From Amaranthus tricolor (Eukaryota; Streptophyta; Magnoliopsida; Caryophyllales; Amaranthaceae), in assembly GCF_026212465.1 (NCBI RefSeq), contig NC_080048.1, positions 35,246,422 to 35,310,421 of the forward strand: a DNA stretch of 64,000 nucleotides, written 5' to 3'. The position numbers and the translations under genes are program-made. Below, in pieces: positions 34,196-47,160 of the stretch (the first letter of the stretch is position 1; the number at the start of each line of letters is the position of its first letter). The notes below the pieces were generated by a model. The model saw only the letters and a list, made by a program, of their open reading frames with translations. It ran no database searches and was not told where the DNA came from.

Positions 34196-34436
34196 TGATG
34201 ATATATTAGATGAAGAGTATGAAGAGTCAGGAGTAGTTGGTTAGCTTTTTCATTGTTATGCAATAACAGAATATTATTAATAAGCTCTTGTATCTACATA
34301 TAAATACTCCCCTTCCTTTTGTAAGTATAAGTAGCTGGAGAATATCAGTGAATAAAAAATAATAAAACATATCTTCTTCCTTCTCTAATTCTCTTTTCTC
34401 TCTCAAGATCAAAATCCCTCACTGTAATTCTTCTCA
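34196..34436 (+). repeat. 5' LTR of the copia element
   Basis: 241 bp, TG...CA ends. A TATA box TATAAATA at about 34298-34305 gives a U3/R boundary some 30 bp later. The minus-strand 61-aa ORF inside it is just LTR sequence. Confidence 0.95.
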
Positions 34437-34449
34437 TGGTATCAGAGCG
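34437..34449 (+). other. Primer binding site, initiator tRNA-Met type
   Basis: TGGTATCAGAGCG directly after the LTR, matching the 3' end of plant initiator methionine tRNA at the first 12 bases. Confidence 0.93.
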
Positions 34450-34559
34450 AGAGTTCAAAGATCTTCAAATCTTTCGATTATTATAGTGAAATCAGTTATA
34501 ATAGCTTCGAATTTCTGAAAATTTCTACAAGAAATCTTTTCTTTCTCTTCTGCTTGAAA

Positions 34560-37500
34560 ATGGCGACAAATTTGTCAATTGCAGTAACTTCTGATCCAAA
34601 TTCACCTTATTATATCAATCCATCTGAGAATACGGCTTTGCCTATTGTTTCTGAGAAGTTTTCTGGTGAAGCTTATGGAGAATGGAAGAGAAGTATGGTC
34701 ATTGCACTCGCGACGAAAAATAAATTAGGGTTTATCGATGGAAGCTTGCCGAAACCCACTGAAGATGATCCAAATTGTAGTGTATGGAAAAGATGTGATG
34801 CTATAATCATTTCTTACATCTTGAGATCCTTGGAAAGTTCGATTGCTAGGAGTGTTTTGTTTTTAACTTCTTCTCAAGAAATATGGAAGGATCTTGAGGA
34901 AAGGTTTTCTCAGACTTCTGGACCTCTATTATACACTTTGCAACAATCTTTAACAGATTTGAAACAAGGTCAAGAAATTTCAATTACTGAGTTCTTCACT
35001 CAGATGAAGGCTATTTGGGATCAAATCAATCAGATAAATCCATTGCCTTCTTGTACAAGTGCTGGCTGTACTTGTAATCAAACTTTCATGAAACAACAAC
35101 AAGAAGAAAGGCTGGTATAATTGCTTATGAAGCTGGATAATAAGTTTACTACTGTAAGAACTAATATCTTGATGATGCAGCCTTTGCCAACCATTTCTAT
35201 GGCATATAAACTGCTCATACAAGAAGAAAGACAGAGGCAAGCAAGCTTGATTGATGAAGAATCAAGAAATAGAGCTATGGTGTTTGCTGCAGATTATAAA
35301 AGGAACTACAAGAATCATTATCAAGGTTCTAGGATGACTTTTCAGTCATCTAATGGAAACGGATTGGTGATAGCAGGGAAGAGACCTTACTGTGAACATT
35401 GTAGAATTCCTGGACATACAATTGAAAAATGTTTTAAACTCCATGGGTATCCTTCAACTTTAGCTAAAGGAAAAGTCAAAAAGATGACAGCAATAGCTCA
35501 AATGGAAGAAAGAAATGAGGAGATAGCAGAACATGTTACTCATATCTCTTCAGATCAATTCAGCAGTATTCTTAAGGCTTTACAGACTCAGGGATCAGAT
35601 AAATCTCAAGCATATGTGGCAGGTACATGTCTCTTAACTTGTTCAAATCAAAATTGGATTGTTGACAGTGGTGCTACAGACCATATTTGTTCAAGTTTAG
35701 ATTTGTTTGAGAATTATAAAGTGTTTGATAAAAGTCCAAACACAATTACTATTGCTGATGGTAAGCATGTGACAGTTGAACATATTGGAACTGTGCTTTT
35801 TGATAATGGTATAGAATTGCAGAATGTTTTACATGTGCCTGGGTTGAAGTTCAATTTGATCTCTACTAATAGATTATGCAGAGATTTAAAATGTGAGATA
35901 GTTTTTACTCATGATAAATGCATAATTCAGGGGCCAACTTTGAGTCAGTCAGTGGTGCTTGGTAAATTGGTATCTGGGTTATATGCTGTTGATGATAGAA
36001 CTATGGTAAAGTCAGGGAAGATAGAGACTCAAGAGGTTGCAGTTGCAGATGCAGCTAAAGTTGGTAAAATTGCTAAAGATGCAAATCTTTGGCACCTTAG
36101 AATGGGACATATGCCTTTCAATAAGTTGCATCTAGTTAATTCTGTTTTTGACAGTAAAGTAGGAAGTTAGGTGATTTGTCAAGTTTGTCATAAGGCTAGG
36201 CAGACGAGAAAACCTTTTCCTGTAAGTTTGTCTAAAGCTGAGAAATGTTTTGAATTACTTTATATAGATACATGGGGTCCATATAAGAATAAGACTCATG
36301 ATGCTTTTAGCTATTTTCTTACCATTGTAGATGATTTCTCTAAAAATACATGGACATTTCTTATGAGGAACAAAACTGATGTTGTGAATATTATTTCTGA
36401 TTTTCTTGTTTTCATTAAGACTCAATACAGCAGTCTAGTGCTATGTATAAGGAGTGATAATGCCAAAGAGCTATGTGAAGGGGATGTTCTACTTGTTTAC
36501 AGGAAGTATGGGATTAAGCATCAGAGATCTTGTCATAATACTCCACAACAAAATGGAATTGTGGAAAGGAAGCACAGACATTTATTGGAGACTGCAAGGG
36601 CACTATATTTTCAGTCTAGAGTTCCTATAAGATTTTGGGGTGAATGTTTGTTAACTACTACTCATGTAATCAATAGAATGCCATTGAGTTCAGTGAATTT
36701 GCCTCTCCATATGAGTTGTTGAATGGAAAGAAACCAGATCTGACTCACTTGAAAGTGTTTGGTTGCTTGTGTTATGTATCAACTTTGAAAACTGGTAGAA
36801 CAAAATTTGATGAGAGGTCTTCACCTTGTGTTCTATTAGGGTATCCACCAAATCAGAAAGCCTTTAAGGTGTATGATTTAGAGACAAAACGAATGGTTGT
36901 TTCTAGAGATGTAATTTTTTATGAGAAACATTTACCTTTTCACTATGAAACACAGAACAACAGCACAAAATATCTCATTTTTCTTCCCTTAAACACACCT
37001 TTAGACCTAGACATGAACTATCCAATACCAGAACCATTCCAAATTTCTCCTGATAACCTAATTGCAGAACATGATAACATTGTTGTTTCTGCAGAACCTA
37101 GTTCCTTCAAACCCTCAAACACTTCAGCTCCACAAAATATACCTAACACTGTTCCTCAACTCAGACAATTAGATAGGCCAAAGAAAAGACCTGCATACTT
37201 AGATAAGTATGTGTGTGCAGCAGATTTTTTGCATACCCATTGGTGTAACATTGTACAATTTGATGTCCTCTCTTCCCCAATGAAAGTGCTGATAAACAAG
37301 GTCTCAAAAATTTCAGAACCCTCTAGCTACTTAGAAGCCTCTCAAGATGCAGGGTGGATAGCAACCATGAACAAAGAGTTAGATGCTCTGGTTGCTAATG
37401 ATACATGGGAGTTGGTGCCTTTACCAATAGGAAAGAAACCAATTGGTTGTAAATGGGTTTATAAGGTGAAGCTTAACGCAGATGGAAGTATTGAAAGATT

Positions 37501-38838
37501 AAAAGCAAGGCTGGTTGCACAAGGATTTACACAAAAATATGGAATTGATTATCTTGAAACCTTTTCACCAGTGGTTAAAATGGCCACTGTAAGGTGTTTA
37601 CTAGCTTTGGCAGCAAGCAAGAAATGGAATTTGTATCAATTAGACATTAATAATGCTTTTCTACATGGAGAACTTATAGAAGAAGTTTATATGAAAGTTC
37701 CTCAAGGAGTTGACAATCCAAACAACTATGTCTGCAAACTTACCAAGTCTTTGTATGGACTTAAACAAGCTTCACGGCAGTGGTATGCAAAGTTAAATTC
37801 TGAACTGCAGCATATGGGTTATAAACAATCCAAAAATGACTATTCCTTATTCATCAAAGATGTTGTTGATGATATCACAGTAGCAGTTATATATGTTGAT
37901 GATATAATAGTGACAGGATCAAATGAAGCAGAAATTTTATTGTTCAAGAAACATTTACACTCAGTGTTCAGTATCAAGGACTTGGGAACACTAAATTACT
38001 TCTTGGGGATAGAAATCTGTAACTTGCAGAATGGTATTGTGATGACACAAAAGAAATTCACAAGGGAGTTGCTTCTTGATTGTAATATGGATGTATCAAA
38101 GGTGGCTAAAAGTCCTCTACCTCCAAATGTGAAGCTTATGATTGATGATGGAGACTTGTATGCAGATCCAGCACATTACAGGAAGATAGTAGGAAAGTTG
38201 AACTTCTTGAGTCACACAAGACCAGACCTATCTTTTTCAATACAGACTCTAAGTCAATTCATGCATCAGCCTAGAGTACATCATGTACAGGCCTTGCATC
38301 ATGTGCTGAGATATGTTTCACACACCTTGGGTCAAGGAATTCTTCTATATGCTACAGATCACTTGACTTTGACAGCATACTCAGACTCTGATTGGGCAGC
38401 ATGCCCCAATACTAGAAGATCAGTAACAGGATATGTCTTGTTATTGGGCAAATCTCTAGTGTCTTGGAAATCTAAGAAGCAATCAACTCTTTCCAAAAGC
38501 TCAAGTGAAGCTGAATATCGAGCAATGGCTTCAGCATCTTCAGAGACAACTTGGTTGGTTAGACTTCTTACAGAACTGGCTGTAACAAATCTACAACCAG
38601 TAACCTTGTATTGTGATAATCAAAGTGCTATTCACATTGGTAAAAATTCTGTGTTTCACGAACGTACCAAACACATAGAAATTGATTGTCACTTCACTCG
38701 TGACAAAGTTCTTGAAGGATAAATTCAGTTGACATATACTCCTTCAGCAGAGCAACTTGCAGACGTCATGACCAAAGCTCTGGGGTCATTACAGCATAAC
38801 AAGTTGAAATCCAAGCTAGGCATGTATCCAGATACAAT
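34560..38838 (+). pseudogene. Broken gag-pol of the copia element
   Basis: The gag start is ATG 34560. Domains in order: gag; CCHC zinc knuckle (CEHCRIPGHTIEKC, near 35392); protease WIVDSGATDH (near 35655); integrase with HLRMGH, zinc-binding CQVCHKAR, catalytic Asp in YIDTWGPY, Asp in IRSDNAKE and Glu in NGIVERKHR; reverse transcriptase with YQLDINNAFLHG and YVDDIIVTG (near 37895); RNase H with SDSDWAACPNTRRSVTGY and KSSSEAEYRAMA. Breaks: in-frame stops at 35118, 36168 and 38720, and a frame change near 36700 between integrase and reverse transcriptase. It could only have been mobilised with proteins from another copy, or the breaks followed insertion. Confidence 0.95.
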
Positions 38839-38843
38839 CCCTA

Positions 38844-38856
38844 GCTTGAGGGGGGC
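38844..38856 (+). other. Polypurine tract before the 3' LTR
   Basis: The purine run TTGAGGGGGGC abuts the TG of the 3' LTR; plus-strand priming site. Confidence 0.85.
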
Positions 38857-39097
38857 TGATGATATATTAGATGAAGAGTATGAAGAGTCAGGAGTAGTTG
38901 GTTAGCTTTTTCATTGTTATGCAATAACAGAACATTATTAATAAGCTCTTGTATCTACATATAAATACTCCCCTTCCTTTTGTAAGTATAAGTAGCTGGA
39001 GAATATCAGTGAATAAAAAATAATAAAACATATCTTCTTCCTTCTCTAATTCTCTTTTCTCTCTCAAGATCAAAATCCCTCACTGTAATTCTTCTCA
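38857..39097 (+). repeat. 3' LTR of the copia element
   Basis: 241 bp, one visible difference from the 5' LTR, ends CTTCTCA followed by TATAT. Confidence 0.95.
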
Positions 39098-39988
39098 TAT
39101 ATGCACCATATTTTTTTATTATAGTTGGGGTGTGTATGAATTTGGTAGGTAATGGATAGATATAGTCATATAGTTATAAAAGCTCTTATCCTACATGGGT
39201 AGTGCTATAGTGGGTTGGTGTTGGATATGAGGTTTTACTGCGTCACATTCACCCACCTCATTCCATACCCGCTCGTGTCATATCTATAATGTACTATTTT
39301 ACATTAATTTTGTATATATTAATTAAAAACTGCTAAACTTTTGATAAAAAATTAAAGATATTAATTCTATCGTATTACTTTGCAATGTTTATACGAAATT
39401 AAATATATAATTAAATTTGTAAGAAATTGTGATTGCGTGGAGCACATATAATGCGAGCATGAACTGAATTTTAGGCAGATTTAAGATGGGTATACTCATT
39501 ATGAGTTTGAATATCCAAATGGACAAACGTGAATATTAGAATTTTGCCATGAGTAATGGGTATAAAGATTTTAAGTGGATATGAGTATACCAAACCCGTC
39601 GGCCCATTTTCCGTCCTCTCTTAATGACTCATTATTCATATTTGAAAACATAAGATGAAGTAGTCAATTATTGATGTAACATCTCGTTTATCTCATTTAA
39701 ACTCAACTCAATAATATACTTGAATTAACTAACCTGAGTCTAAATAGGATACTAAATTGATTGTACAAAACAAAAGTAAATACCAATAGTATTAGAATGT
39801 ATAGAATATGAGGTCGTGATTCTATGTATTATTTTGCATTATATATAAAAAAAAAAAACTTACATTATAATTTAAAACGCAAAAATAAGATCAAACAAAA
39901 TAGTACAAATTACAAAAACGAACGTCACAAATTCATGACGTGTTAATAGAGTCTAAGAAATTCCAAAAAATGGAAAAATTAAATAAGA

Positions 39989-40405
39989 TACTCCCTTTGT
40001 TTCCTAATAAAGTTCCCAAAATGAATGTTCACGGGAACCAAAAAAATAGAATATTTTAGATAGTGGATATATTATTTAATTGAATAATAAATTTAATTGG
40101 AGAAAAGTAGGGACCATAAGCATTAAAAAAATTTTAAAAAAAGGTTAGTAGAAAAAATATGAGACCACAACTAATAAAAAAATAGTTTTATAAAGTTAGT
40201 GGGAAATGTGTGGGGATCATAAAAAATATTAAAATGTTAAATTGAAGTTAGTGGAAGATATATGGGGTCCATAAACATTATAAAAATATTAAAATGAATA
40301 TGAATAATTATTTTTGTCCAAAATTTATAATATGAATGAAAAGTTTTAAAAACAACAAATAAAACACATGTGAAATAGTAACTTCTTAAAAAATTGAAGG
40401 GAGTA
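39989..40405. mobile_element. Stowaway-like MITE
   Basis: TACTCCCTTTGTTTCCTAAT at the left and, inverted, TACTCCCTTCAATTTTTTAA at the right, with TA at the edges. CTCCCT ends with TA duplication are typical of Tc1/mariner-type Stowaway MITEs. Confidence 0.8.
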
Positions 40406-40536
40406 GAATTTATAAAATCAAGGCCGCTAAAAGACCGTCAAAATATTGAATTTTGGTACGAAATGATAAAGGCGTACTTCCTCACTTTCTCTATACAACT
40501 CATATTACATGAAATACTATTATATTAATTTGTTTA

Positions 40537-40773
40537 TGTGCTCTGTTTTTTTTGTCCACTTTAAATTTTTCCTTTTTAAAAGAGAAAATTTTAAATTTAT
40601 TTTTTAATGTATATATTGAAGACAAAATATATTCATATGAAATTTTGTTAGATTCGTCTTGATGCAAAGAATTTTAATATATAATTTTTATAATTTTTTA
40701 TAATGCCTCAAAATTTACTTTGAAATACGTGCAAAAAGTAAAGTGGACAAACAAAAAGATTTGGAAGGAGTAC
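40537..40773. mobile_element. Stowaway-like MITE, second family
   Basis: Inverted arms around TTTGTCCACTTTA (left, near 40550) and TAAAGTGGACAAACAAA (right, near 40740), ending GGAAGGAGTA. Related to the element at 57018-57276. Confidence 0.65.
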
Positions 40774-40959
40774 TTATTTTGTAATATTTATAATTTTGAA
40801 CAATAATTTATTATTTTCTTTTTATGTTATCCATGTATTTAAATTATCTTTTAATTTCATCCACATAATTTATTATCTTTATTCATTTATTATCAATTTC
40901 TTAGAAAACCCACAATTTCCCTTTACTTTAAATTTATTGGACTGAGAGAGTGCTCATAT

Positions 40960-41112
40960 TTACAACACAAATTGTTGTGAGAGACAGACTCTCCAAAAGA
41001 CGCTGTATATACGGGTTAAATAACTCAATTAATACAAATTAAAGAGAAAATAAAAATATAGACTTTTTATTTTGAGGTTGTCTCGTTAATTTTTTCACAA
41101 GAATATTTGTAT
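40960..41112. repeat. Dispersed GTCTC-type repeat, copy 6
   Basis: ACACAAATTGTTGTGAGAGAC at the start and TTTCACAAGAATATTTGT at the end form imperfect inverted ends. The interior has GGGTTAAATAACTC and GAGGTTGTCTCG. This copy best shows the element edges. Confidence 0.65.
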
Positions 41113-42819
41113 TTTCAATCTTAGATGCTCTTCTTACTAAATTTCATTTTAAAATGGGTTGAAAATGAGAAATACTCCTAAGAATTAATTTGAGTGAGTA
41201 AAAATCATTCATGCAATGTAATTTCCTTGAAATAGCTTTATAGAGCATGAGAGGATCATGTGAAATTTGTTTTATGCAAAATGCTCTTTGATTTTATTTT
41301 GATTCGTTTTGTATACATTTTGATGCACATCTCAATTTTAAATATCTTTATTTGTTAAAAATTATAAAATATTGACATTAGTAAAATTTAAATTGAGACG
41401 AATTAAATAAGATCGCACTTGACTATGATTTAACGATAGATTAAGAATAAAATACAAAATAAAAGTGATTAGTGAATAGTGCTAAACACAAATGAGACAT
41501 TTGATCGATTGGAATAGAAATAAGTACATTCATTTTTCAACGTGAGTTTGTAATTTGTAATTTGTAATTTTTGATTAGTTGTATTTAGATATGTGCAATA
41601 GGTCGGGTCTCCTAATCCGACTCACTATTTTAAAGGTTGAGAAAGGGCATGTATATACGGGTCGAATTGTAAAAATAAATAAATACTGATAGAAGATGGG
41701 TAAAATTTACAAAAGGCTTTTTATCACAGATTTAGAATAAACTTAAGGAACCAAAAAACTATATGAGAATTAAACTTACAATTCTAGTTAAGAAAAGTAA
41801 TATTTGGTTCTAACTATAATACAACTCAATCAACTCAATCGTAATATTTGGTTCAACTATAATAGAACTGAATCCTCAAAATTTAAGCAAAGTTATAAAA
41901 AATAAAATAAAATAAAATAAAAAATTAAAATAAATTGTAGTGGGAGCCGGGAGGGAGGAGGAAGCTTAAATATGGGTACTACGTACTCCATACAAACGGA
42001 TGAATTACGTTTGCCTAATTGCCTTTGCTACCAACTTAGGTAAAGTCAAAATCATGACAACGGCTTTATATTTGTTTGCTATTACAATTATTATATCAAT
42101 TTCTTTTAGCTTTTGTCACTTCATTTTTATAAGTGTGATATACTGAGTATGATGATAATGATAATGATAATTTCATTTCTTTGGAGTGTTTAGATGTTAT
42201 TACATTTTGGCTTGTTGATTGGTCAAAAAGCTAAAAAAGGTGTTTAGTAAATGACACTCTAACCAGATGAAACGCTGACTTTTAATCCAAAATAAAAAGT
42301 TACTTAAGTTAGGTTTTTTTATTGGCTTTTGGTTTGTTGATCCAATTTTTTCCTAATAAACAACCAATATCTAATACCTAAATTTACCAAACATTTCCAT
42401 AAACCAATGACTTTTCCAGCTAGCATAAAAATAGCCAACAAAAACAACTAACATTTCCAACTGGTCAACCAAGCCAACTAAAAAAGCCAATAGCCAATAG
42501 TCAACAGCCAATTGCTAATGTTTCTATTCTTTCGTTTTTAAAACCTAAGATTGCTCTATTTGTATCTTCTCTTTATTTTTTTGTTGGAAAAATTGTCAAA
42601 AATAAATCTATTTTTGTTTAATATATTGAAAATATATCGACTTATTTATATTGAAATAAATCCAATTATTAGGTATACTGTTAAAAAATCCACTTATTAT
42701 CTATACAATACTATAAAGTTATGGGAAAGAGTGACAGAGGTATAAAGAGATATACCTTCATATCAGAGAAGCCATTTTGGATTTGTGCCATAGAAATCTA
42801 TAATGGAAATATTTCATCT

Positions 42820-43720
42820 CATGAAACAAATGATAAAGTAATATTGGAATAGAACAAGAGATTTGCGAAAGATTTTCATTGACTTGGAAAAAAACACGAC
42901 GAGGTATCAATAGAATTACGTTGGTGGGCAATGACGAAGAAGCGTATTCTCAATAAATACATTAATATAGTGTAAGATATGTATCGAGACAAAAAAACGA
43001 ATGTTAGAACATGTGGAGGACCAATATAGCATTTTCAATCGCAATTGGTCTTCATCAATACTTATACCTAAGCCGCTTTCTTTTTGCAACAGTCATAGAT
43101 GAGATAACTCGATCAATATAAGGAGACGTGCCTTAGTGGATGTTGATTGCTGATGACAGTATTTTGGTATATGAGACCAGGATTGTGTTGAATGTTAAGT
43201 TCAAACAATGGAGACAAGAGCTAGTTGGCAGTTTGGCACTATAAACTAAAAGAGAAGAAAATCGCTCAAGTGGATGCTTCAAATATATTGTGTCCGTATT
43301 TTTTAGAGTAGTGGGGCATCGAACAAGATGTGACACATAGAATAAATGTGGGTGACAAAAGTAAAGATTAACTACTGGAAAATTATGTGATCGAGATGCA
43401 CCCTTAATGCTAAAAACAAGTTTTATCAAATGACCATTAGACTAACGCTACTAGATTGATCAAAATGTTGGGTTTTTAGAAAGGGCCATAGTAAAAAGAT
43501 AAAAGTAGCAAAAACACAAATTACTTCGATAGATGAGTAAACAAACCTTGAGAGCTGGAATTTGAAACTAATATATAAGAAAAAGTTTAAGAGTTGCTAA
43601 TATTGAAAAAATAAAAAGATGAAAAAAAAAATCATTTAGGATGTGTGAAAAAAGATATAAAAATATAGACTTACAAATCGAAATGATAAAATATCTGAAT
43701 GAATGATAAATTAAAATCTA
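42820..43720 (+). pseudogene. Decayed RTE-type LINE reverse transcriptase remnant
   Basis: Plus-strand reading in shifting frames gives pieces of a non-LTR reverse transcriptase: RDLRKIFIDLEK, a MYRDKKTNVRTCGG-like segment, MTVFWYMRPG in the position of the FADDIVL region, KFKQWRQELV, then the remains of the C-terminal RLRWFGH region. There are many stops and indels, so it is an old copy. The same family is better preserved at 61207-62275. Confidence 0.7.
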
Positions 43721-44079
43721 TATATCTACCTGAAGATCATGGAAACTAATTTATTGATTTATCAAGCCCGCCTCAATCTTTTAGTATTCAAACTTTGATA
43801 TTGTTATTAATTTTTTTTTTTCATTATTTGGAAGTGTCCTCTAAAACTCCAAGTCACCAAAGTGACCAAGTCATTTTAAAAACAAAATTGCATAAAAGAT
43901 GTGAGTTTTCAATATCAACGTAAAAGATAAAAGCCTTAGAATCAAAAGAAATCATTTTCCAAAATAATGCTTAACACAAAAATATTTCCCAATGTATATG
44001 AAAGGGAAAAATATTTCCCTCAGCACTATCCACGTAGGATAGGTGGGAGAAATTTTTTTTTTCTTTTTTTTTTTTAATA

Positions 44080-44215
44080 AAACCGCTACCTCACTTAGCA
44101 GTTTGCTTAGGAATTTTAAGAAAACCGTTAGATGAAATAGCGGTTTGCATTAATGTCATTTTTAAAAAAAAAATAATAATATAGAGTAAACCGCCACATG
44201 AGATGGCGGTTTTGT
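44080..44215. repeat. Left hairpin cluster of the second MULE
   Basis: Three units of the type AAACCGCCA...(T)GGCGGTTT start at 44080, 44122 and 44188; the first two are mutated (AAACCGCTA.., AAACCGTTA..) and the third is intact. The spacing is less regular than on the right side. Confidence 0.88.
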
Positions 44216-44812
44216 ACCTGTACAAAACGCAAGCTGCTGCCTCATTTTTCACTTCATCCCATTTGTTCCTTTACTGCCGGTTTTCTTTAAAAAAAATTTC
44301 TACACTCCTCGTTTACTTCATATTCACAATTCCTTTCATTGAACTAAATTAATCAACTACATTGTCATATTCTCCTTCTTTACTTCTTCATTTTTATCCT
44401 CATTTAAGGTATGAATATAACTCTGATTTTTTTCAATTTGAAAATTGATTTTTTATTCATTACTGTTGTCATTTGAAGTTATAAGTAGATTGATTGTTTG
44501 TTACATTCTCTTGATTTCATGATTTAAGCTTACATTTTACACATTTGTAGTTGGATTTTATGATTTGGTTTGTATGCATATAATGTGTTTGATGAAATGC
44601 TTCAATGAAAGTTTACTACTTTGTAGGGTTAGTTTAATGGTTTTAGTATATATTCATGGTATTGTTAGCTATATATTTGAATTGAACCTTCTAATAAGTG
44701 TTGTAATACTTTAATATTACACATTCTTGTATTCATATTTATACTTCCCTTACTCACAATCAACAATAAAGTGTATGTGAAATCATATGAAAAACATGCT
44801 TGTGTGCAGAAT

Positions 44813-47160
44813 ATGGATCATTATCCCGTTATAGTGTATTGGGGTGGGGAAGTAAGTTATACTGGATCCGATGTTGTGTATAATGGAGGATTAAATGCAG
44901 TGATGTTTATCCATCGTCAGAATACTACTTTTGAGGTGTTTCATAACAAAGTCTATGGTGTAATTGGTTGTGATCGCAACTCTTTTATGCTAAAAATGGA
45001 GATGAAATATCTGATGACTGGGAAAAATGTGTTAGTCCCGATTAAGAATGATGAAAGCATAAGTGCTCTTGCTTATGCGGCATCACAAGCCCCTAGAACG
45101 GCAATGGAGGTTTATGTCGAAATGATTGCAAATTTGGGTAATGCGAGGGAAGTCATGACTAGCATGGAACTTCTAGAATCAGATCCTAGTGTACGCCATA
45201 ATACATTCACAGAAATGTTAAGTAACCCAAATTACGTTAATGAGCACTTAGATGAGTTTACTTCTTCAACTCATTCACGTGGCATTGGTGGTGGTGTAAT
45301 GAACACCTTCTCCACGAGTCACTTGGGTAGGCATAATGCCAATGAGGTTGACTCTTTAGATTAGGAGGATGAGCAAATTGATTCTAATTCAGAGGAGGAG
45401 GATGATAAAAGAGAAGCTCTAGATGCAGCGATTAGGGATGGTGCTCCATCTCAAGACCGGCTTAGAATTGATGAGGTTGATCAAAGATTGATTGATGCAT
45501 GGATGACCTATAATAATGACAACTCCATGACTGAAAATGGTGACTTTAGGATAGGGCAAGAGTTTAGCTCCTTAGACTACCTTAAGAACAATGTTAAAGC
45601 ATGGGCGATATCTAACAATAGAAACTTCCGTGTAATTGAGTCGAAGCCTTCAAAGTATGTTATCCAATGTACTAATGTGGAGGAGAAAGGTTGTGAATGG
45701 AGGATGCGAGCTATCATGAGCGCCTTTGGTTCATTTAAGATTGTGCGATATAAGGGTCATAATCAAGATTGCGCAGCACATTACAGTGACGACCATCCCC
45801 TCCTTACTTCTTATTTTGTTTATGATCTTATCGTGGATATGATAAGAGTTGTTCTAGCTTTCAAGGTGAAGTCAATTGTTAATTTTGTTAACAATAAATA
45901 CGGATTCGTTATAACATACAAGAGAGCTTGGTTGGCAAAAAATAAGGCTATAACCAAAGTCTTTGGGGATTGGGATAAGTCTTTTGAGGAGCTTCCAAGG
46001 TACCTGCAGGCATTAATGCAATCTAATGGAGGAACAGTGGTGCATTGGGAAGTCCAACCGACAATGGATCCTACCAGAGTTATTTTTCAGAGAATTTTCT
46101 AGGCTTTCGGACCATCCATTAAGGGTTTTTCCTACTGTCGTCCCCTTATTTCTATAGATGGCACACATTTGTAAGGAAAGTACAAAGGCACACTTATGAT
46201 TTCTATGGTGATAGATGCAAATTCTCAATTGTTCCCACTTGCCTTTGCCATTGTTGAGGGAGAAAGCAGCGACACATGGAGTTGGTTTTTGGATTGTATA
46301 AGGCATTATGTCACTAAGAGGGATGACTTATGTGTTAAATCCGATCGTCACAAGGGAATTTTGCATGCAATGAATAGAGATGGAAAAGAGTGGGTAGAGC
46401 CATATGCATTCCATCAATTTTGTAAACGTCATCTAGCTTCGAACGTGCATAAGAAGTTCAAGAACATAGCAGTTAAAAACTTATTTGGAAAAGCTTCTGA
46501 ACAGATAAGGATTCAGAAATATGATTTCTATATGAATCGCCTTAAAGAGTATGATGAGGATGCATATAAGTACTTAGTGGATGGTTCTATTCCTGAGCGC
46601 CAGTGGACTTTGATTCATGATGGTAGTCATCGATATGGAGTAAAAACTAAAAACATGTCTGAAGCGTTCAATGGCGTAATGAAGGGGGCCAGGTGTCTCC
46701 CAATCACTTCATTGGTTAGGATGACATTCTACCGGGTTAACGAATACTTTGCAAAAATGGACATGTGTATGCCAAGATATCAACTGATACGATTGATAAG
46801 AATGTTAAAAAAGCTCGTTTTCATGATGTTAGGATATGTGACGCAGTACGTGGGATATTTGAGGTCACCACTGGTCGTGGCAACAGGATAGCAGAAAAAG
46901 GTGAAAAATGTTACATGGTTGACCTCACAGCAACATCATGCTCTTGTCATAAACCAACCATGTTCAAGTTACCATGCTCACATGTTCTTGCAGTATGTCG
47001 AGCTCGTAACATTTCGTATGATGCTTTTTTGTGGACCCTTTGTTTCGCACTACAGAATACATATCCACATATAAAAAGACCTTTATGCCTGTTCCAGACA
47101 TGTTCACCTGTGATCCTTGGAATGGTCCTACAGTTGTCCTTCATGCGACCCATAGGAGCT
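44813..47160 (+). pseudogene. Decayed MuDR-family (MURA-like) transposase
   Basis: The likely start is ATG 44813 (MDHYPVIVYWGGEV), right after an AG acceptor. An N-terminal PB1-like region runs to about 45280, followed by an acidic linker. A MuDR DNA-binding domain (FRIGQEFSSLDYLKNNVKAW, then CEWRMRA) starts near 45550. The MULE catalytic core has Asp in LISIDGTHL (near 46155), VIDANSQLFPLAFAIVEGES and a second Asp in KSDRHKG. A SWIM zinc finger CSCHKPTMFKLPCSH lies near 46940-46985. Breaks: stops at 45362, 46100 and 46173, and frame changes near 46760 and 47030. The stops at 46100 and 46173 replace conserved aromatic positions. Confidence 0.88.

Larger units (their letters stand above)
34196..39097 (+). 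mobile_element. Ty1-copia LTR retrotransposon, full length, TATAT target duplication
   Basis: 4902 bp. The 241-bp LTRs (34196-34436 and 38857-39097) start TGATGATATATTAG and end CTTCTCA. They differ at one position by my reading (T at 34269 against C in the right copy). TATAT flanks both sides (34191-34195 and 39098-39102). A tRNA-Met type primer site and a polypurine tract are present, and the internal domain order gag-PR-INT-RT-RH is that of Ty1-copia. It is a young insertion, but its coding region is broken. Confidence 0.97.
39103..42815. other. Intergenic, AT-rich, MITEs only
   Basis: No credible gene. It holds the two Stowaway-like elements and the GTCTC-type copy listed separately, plus a possible hAT-type MITE at about 42206-42520 with GGCTTGTTGATTGG at one end and CCAATAGTCAACAGCC at the other. 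The 64-aa ORF near 42551 is low-complexity. Confidence 0.5.
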
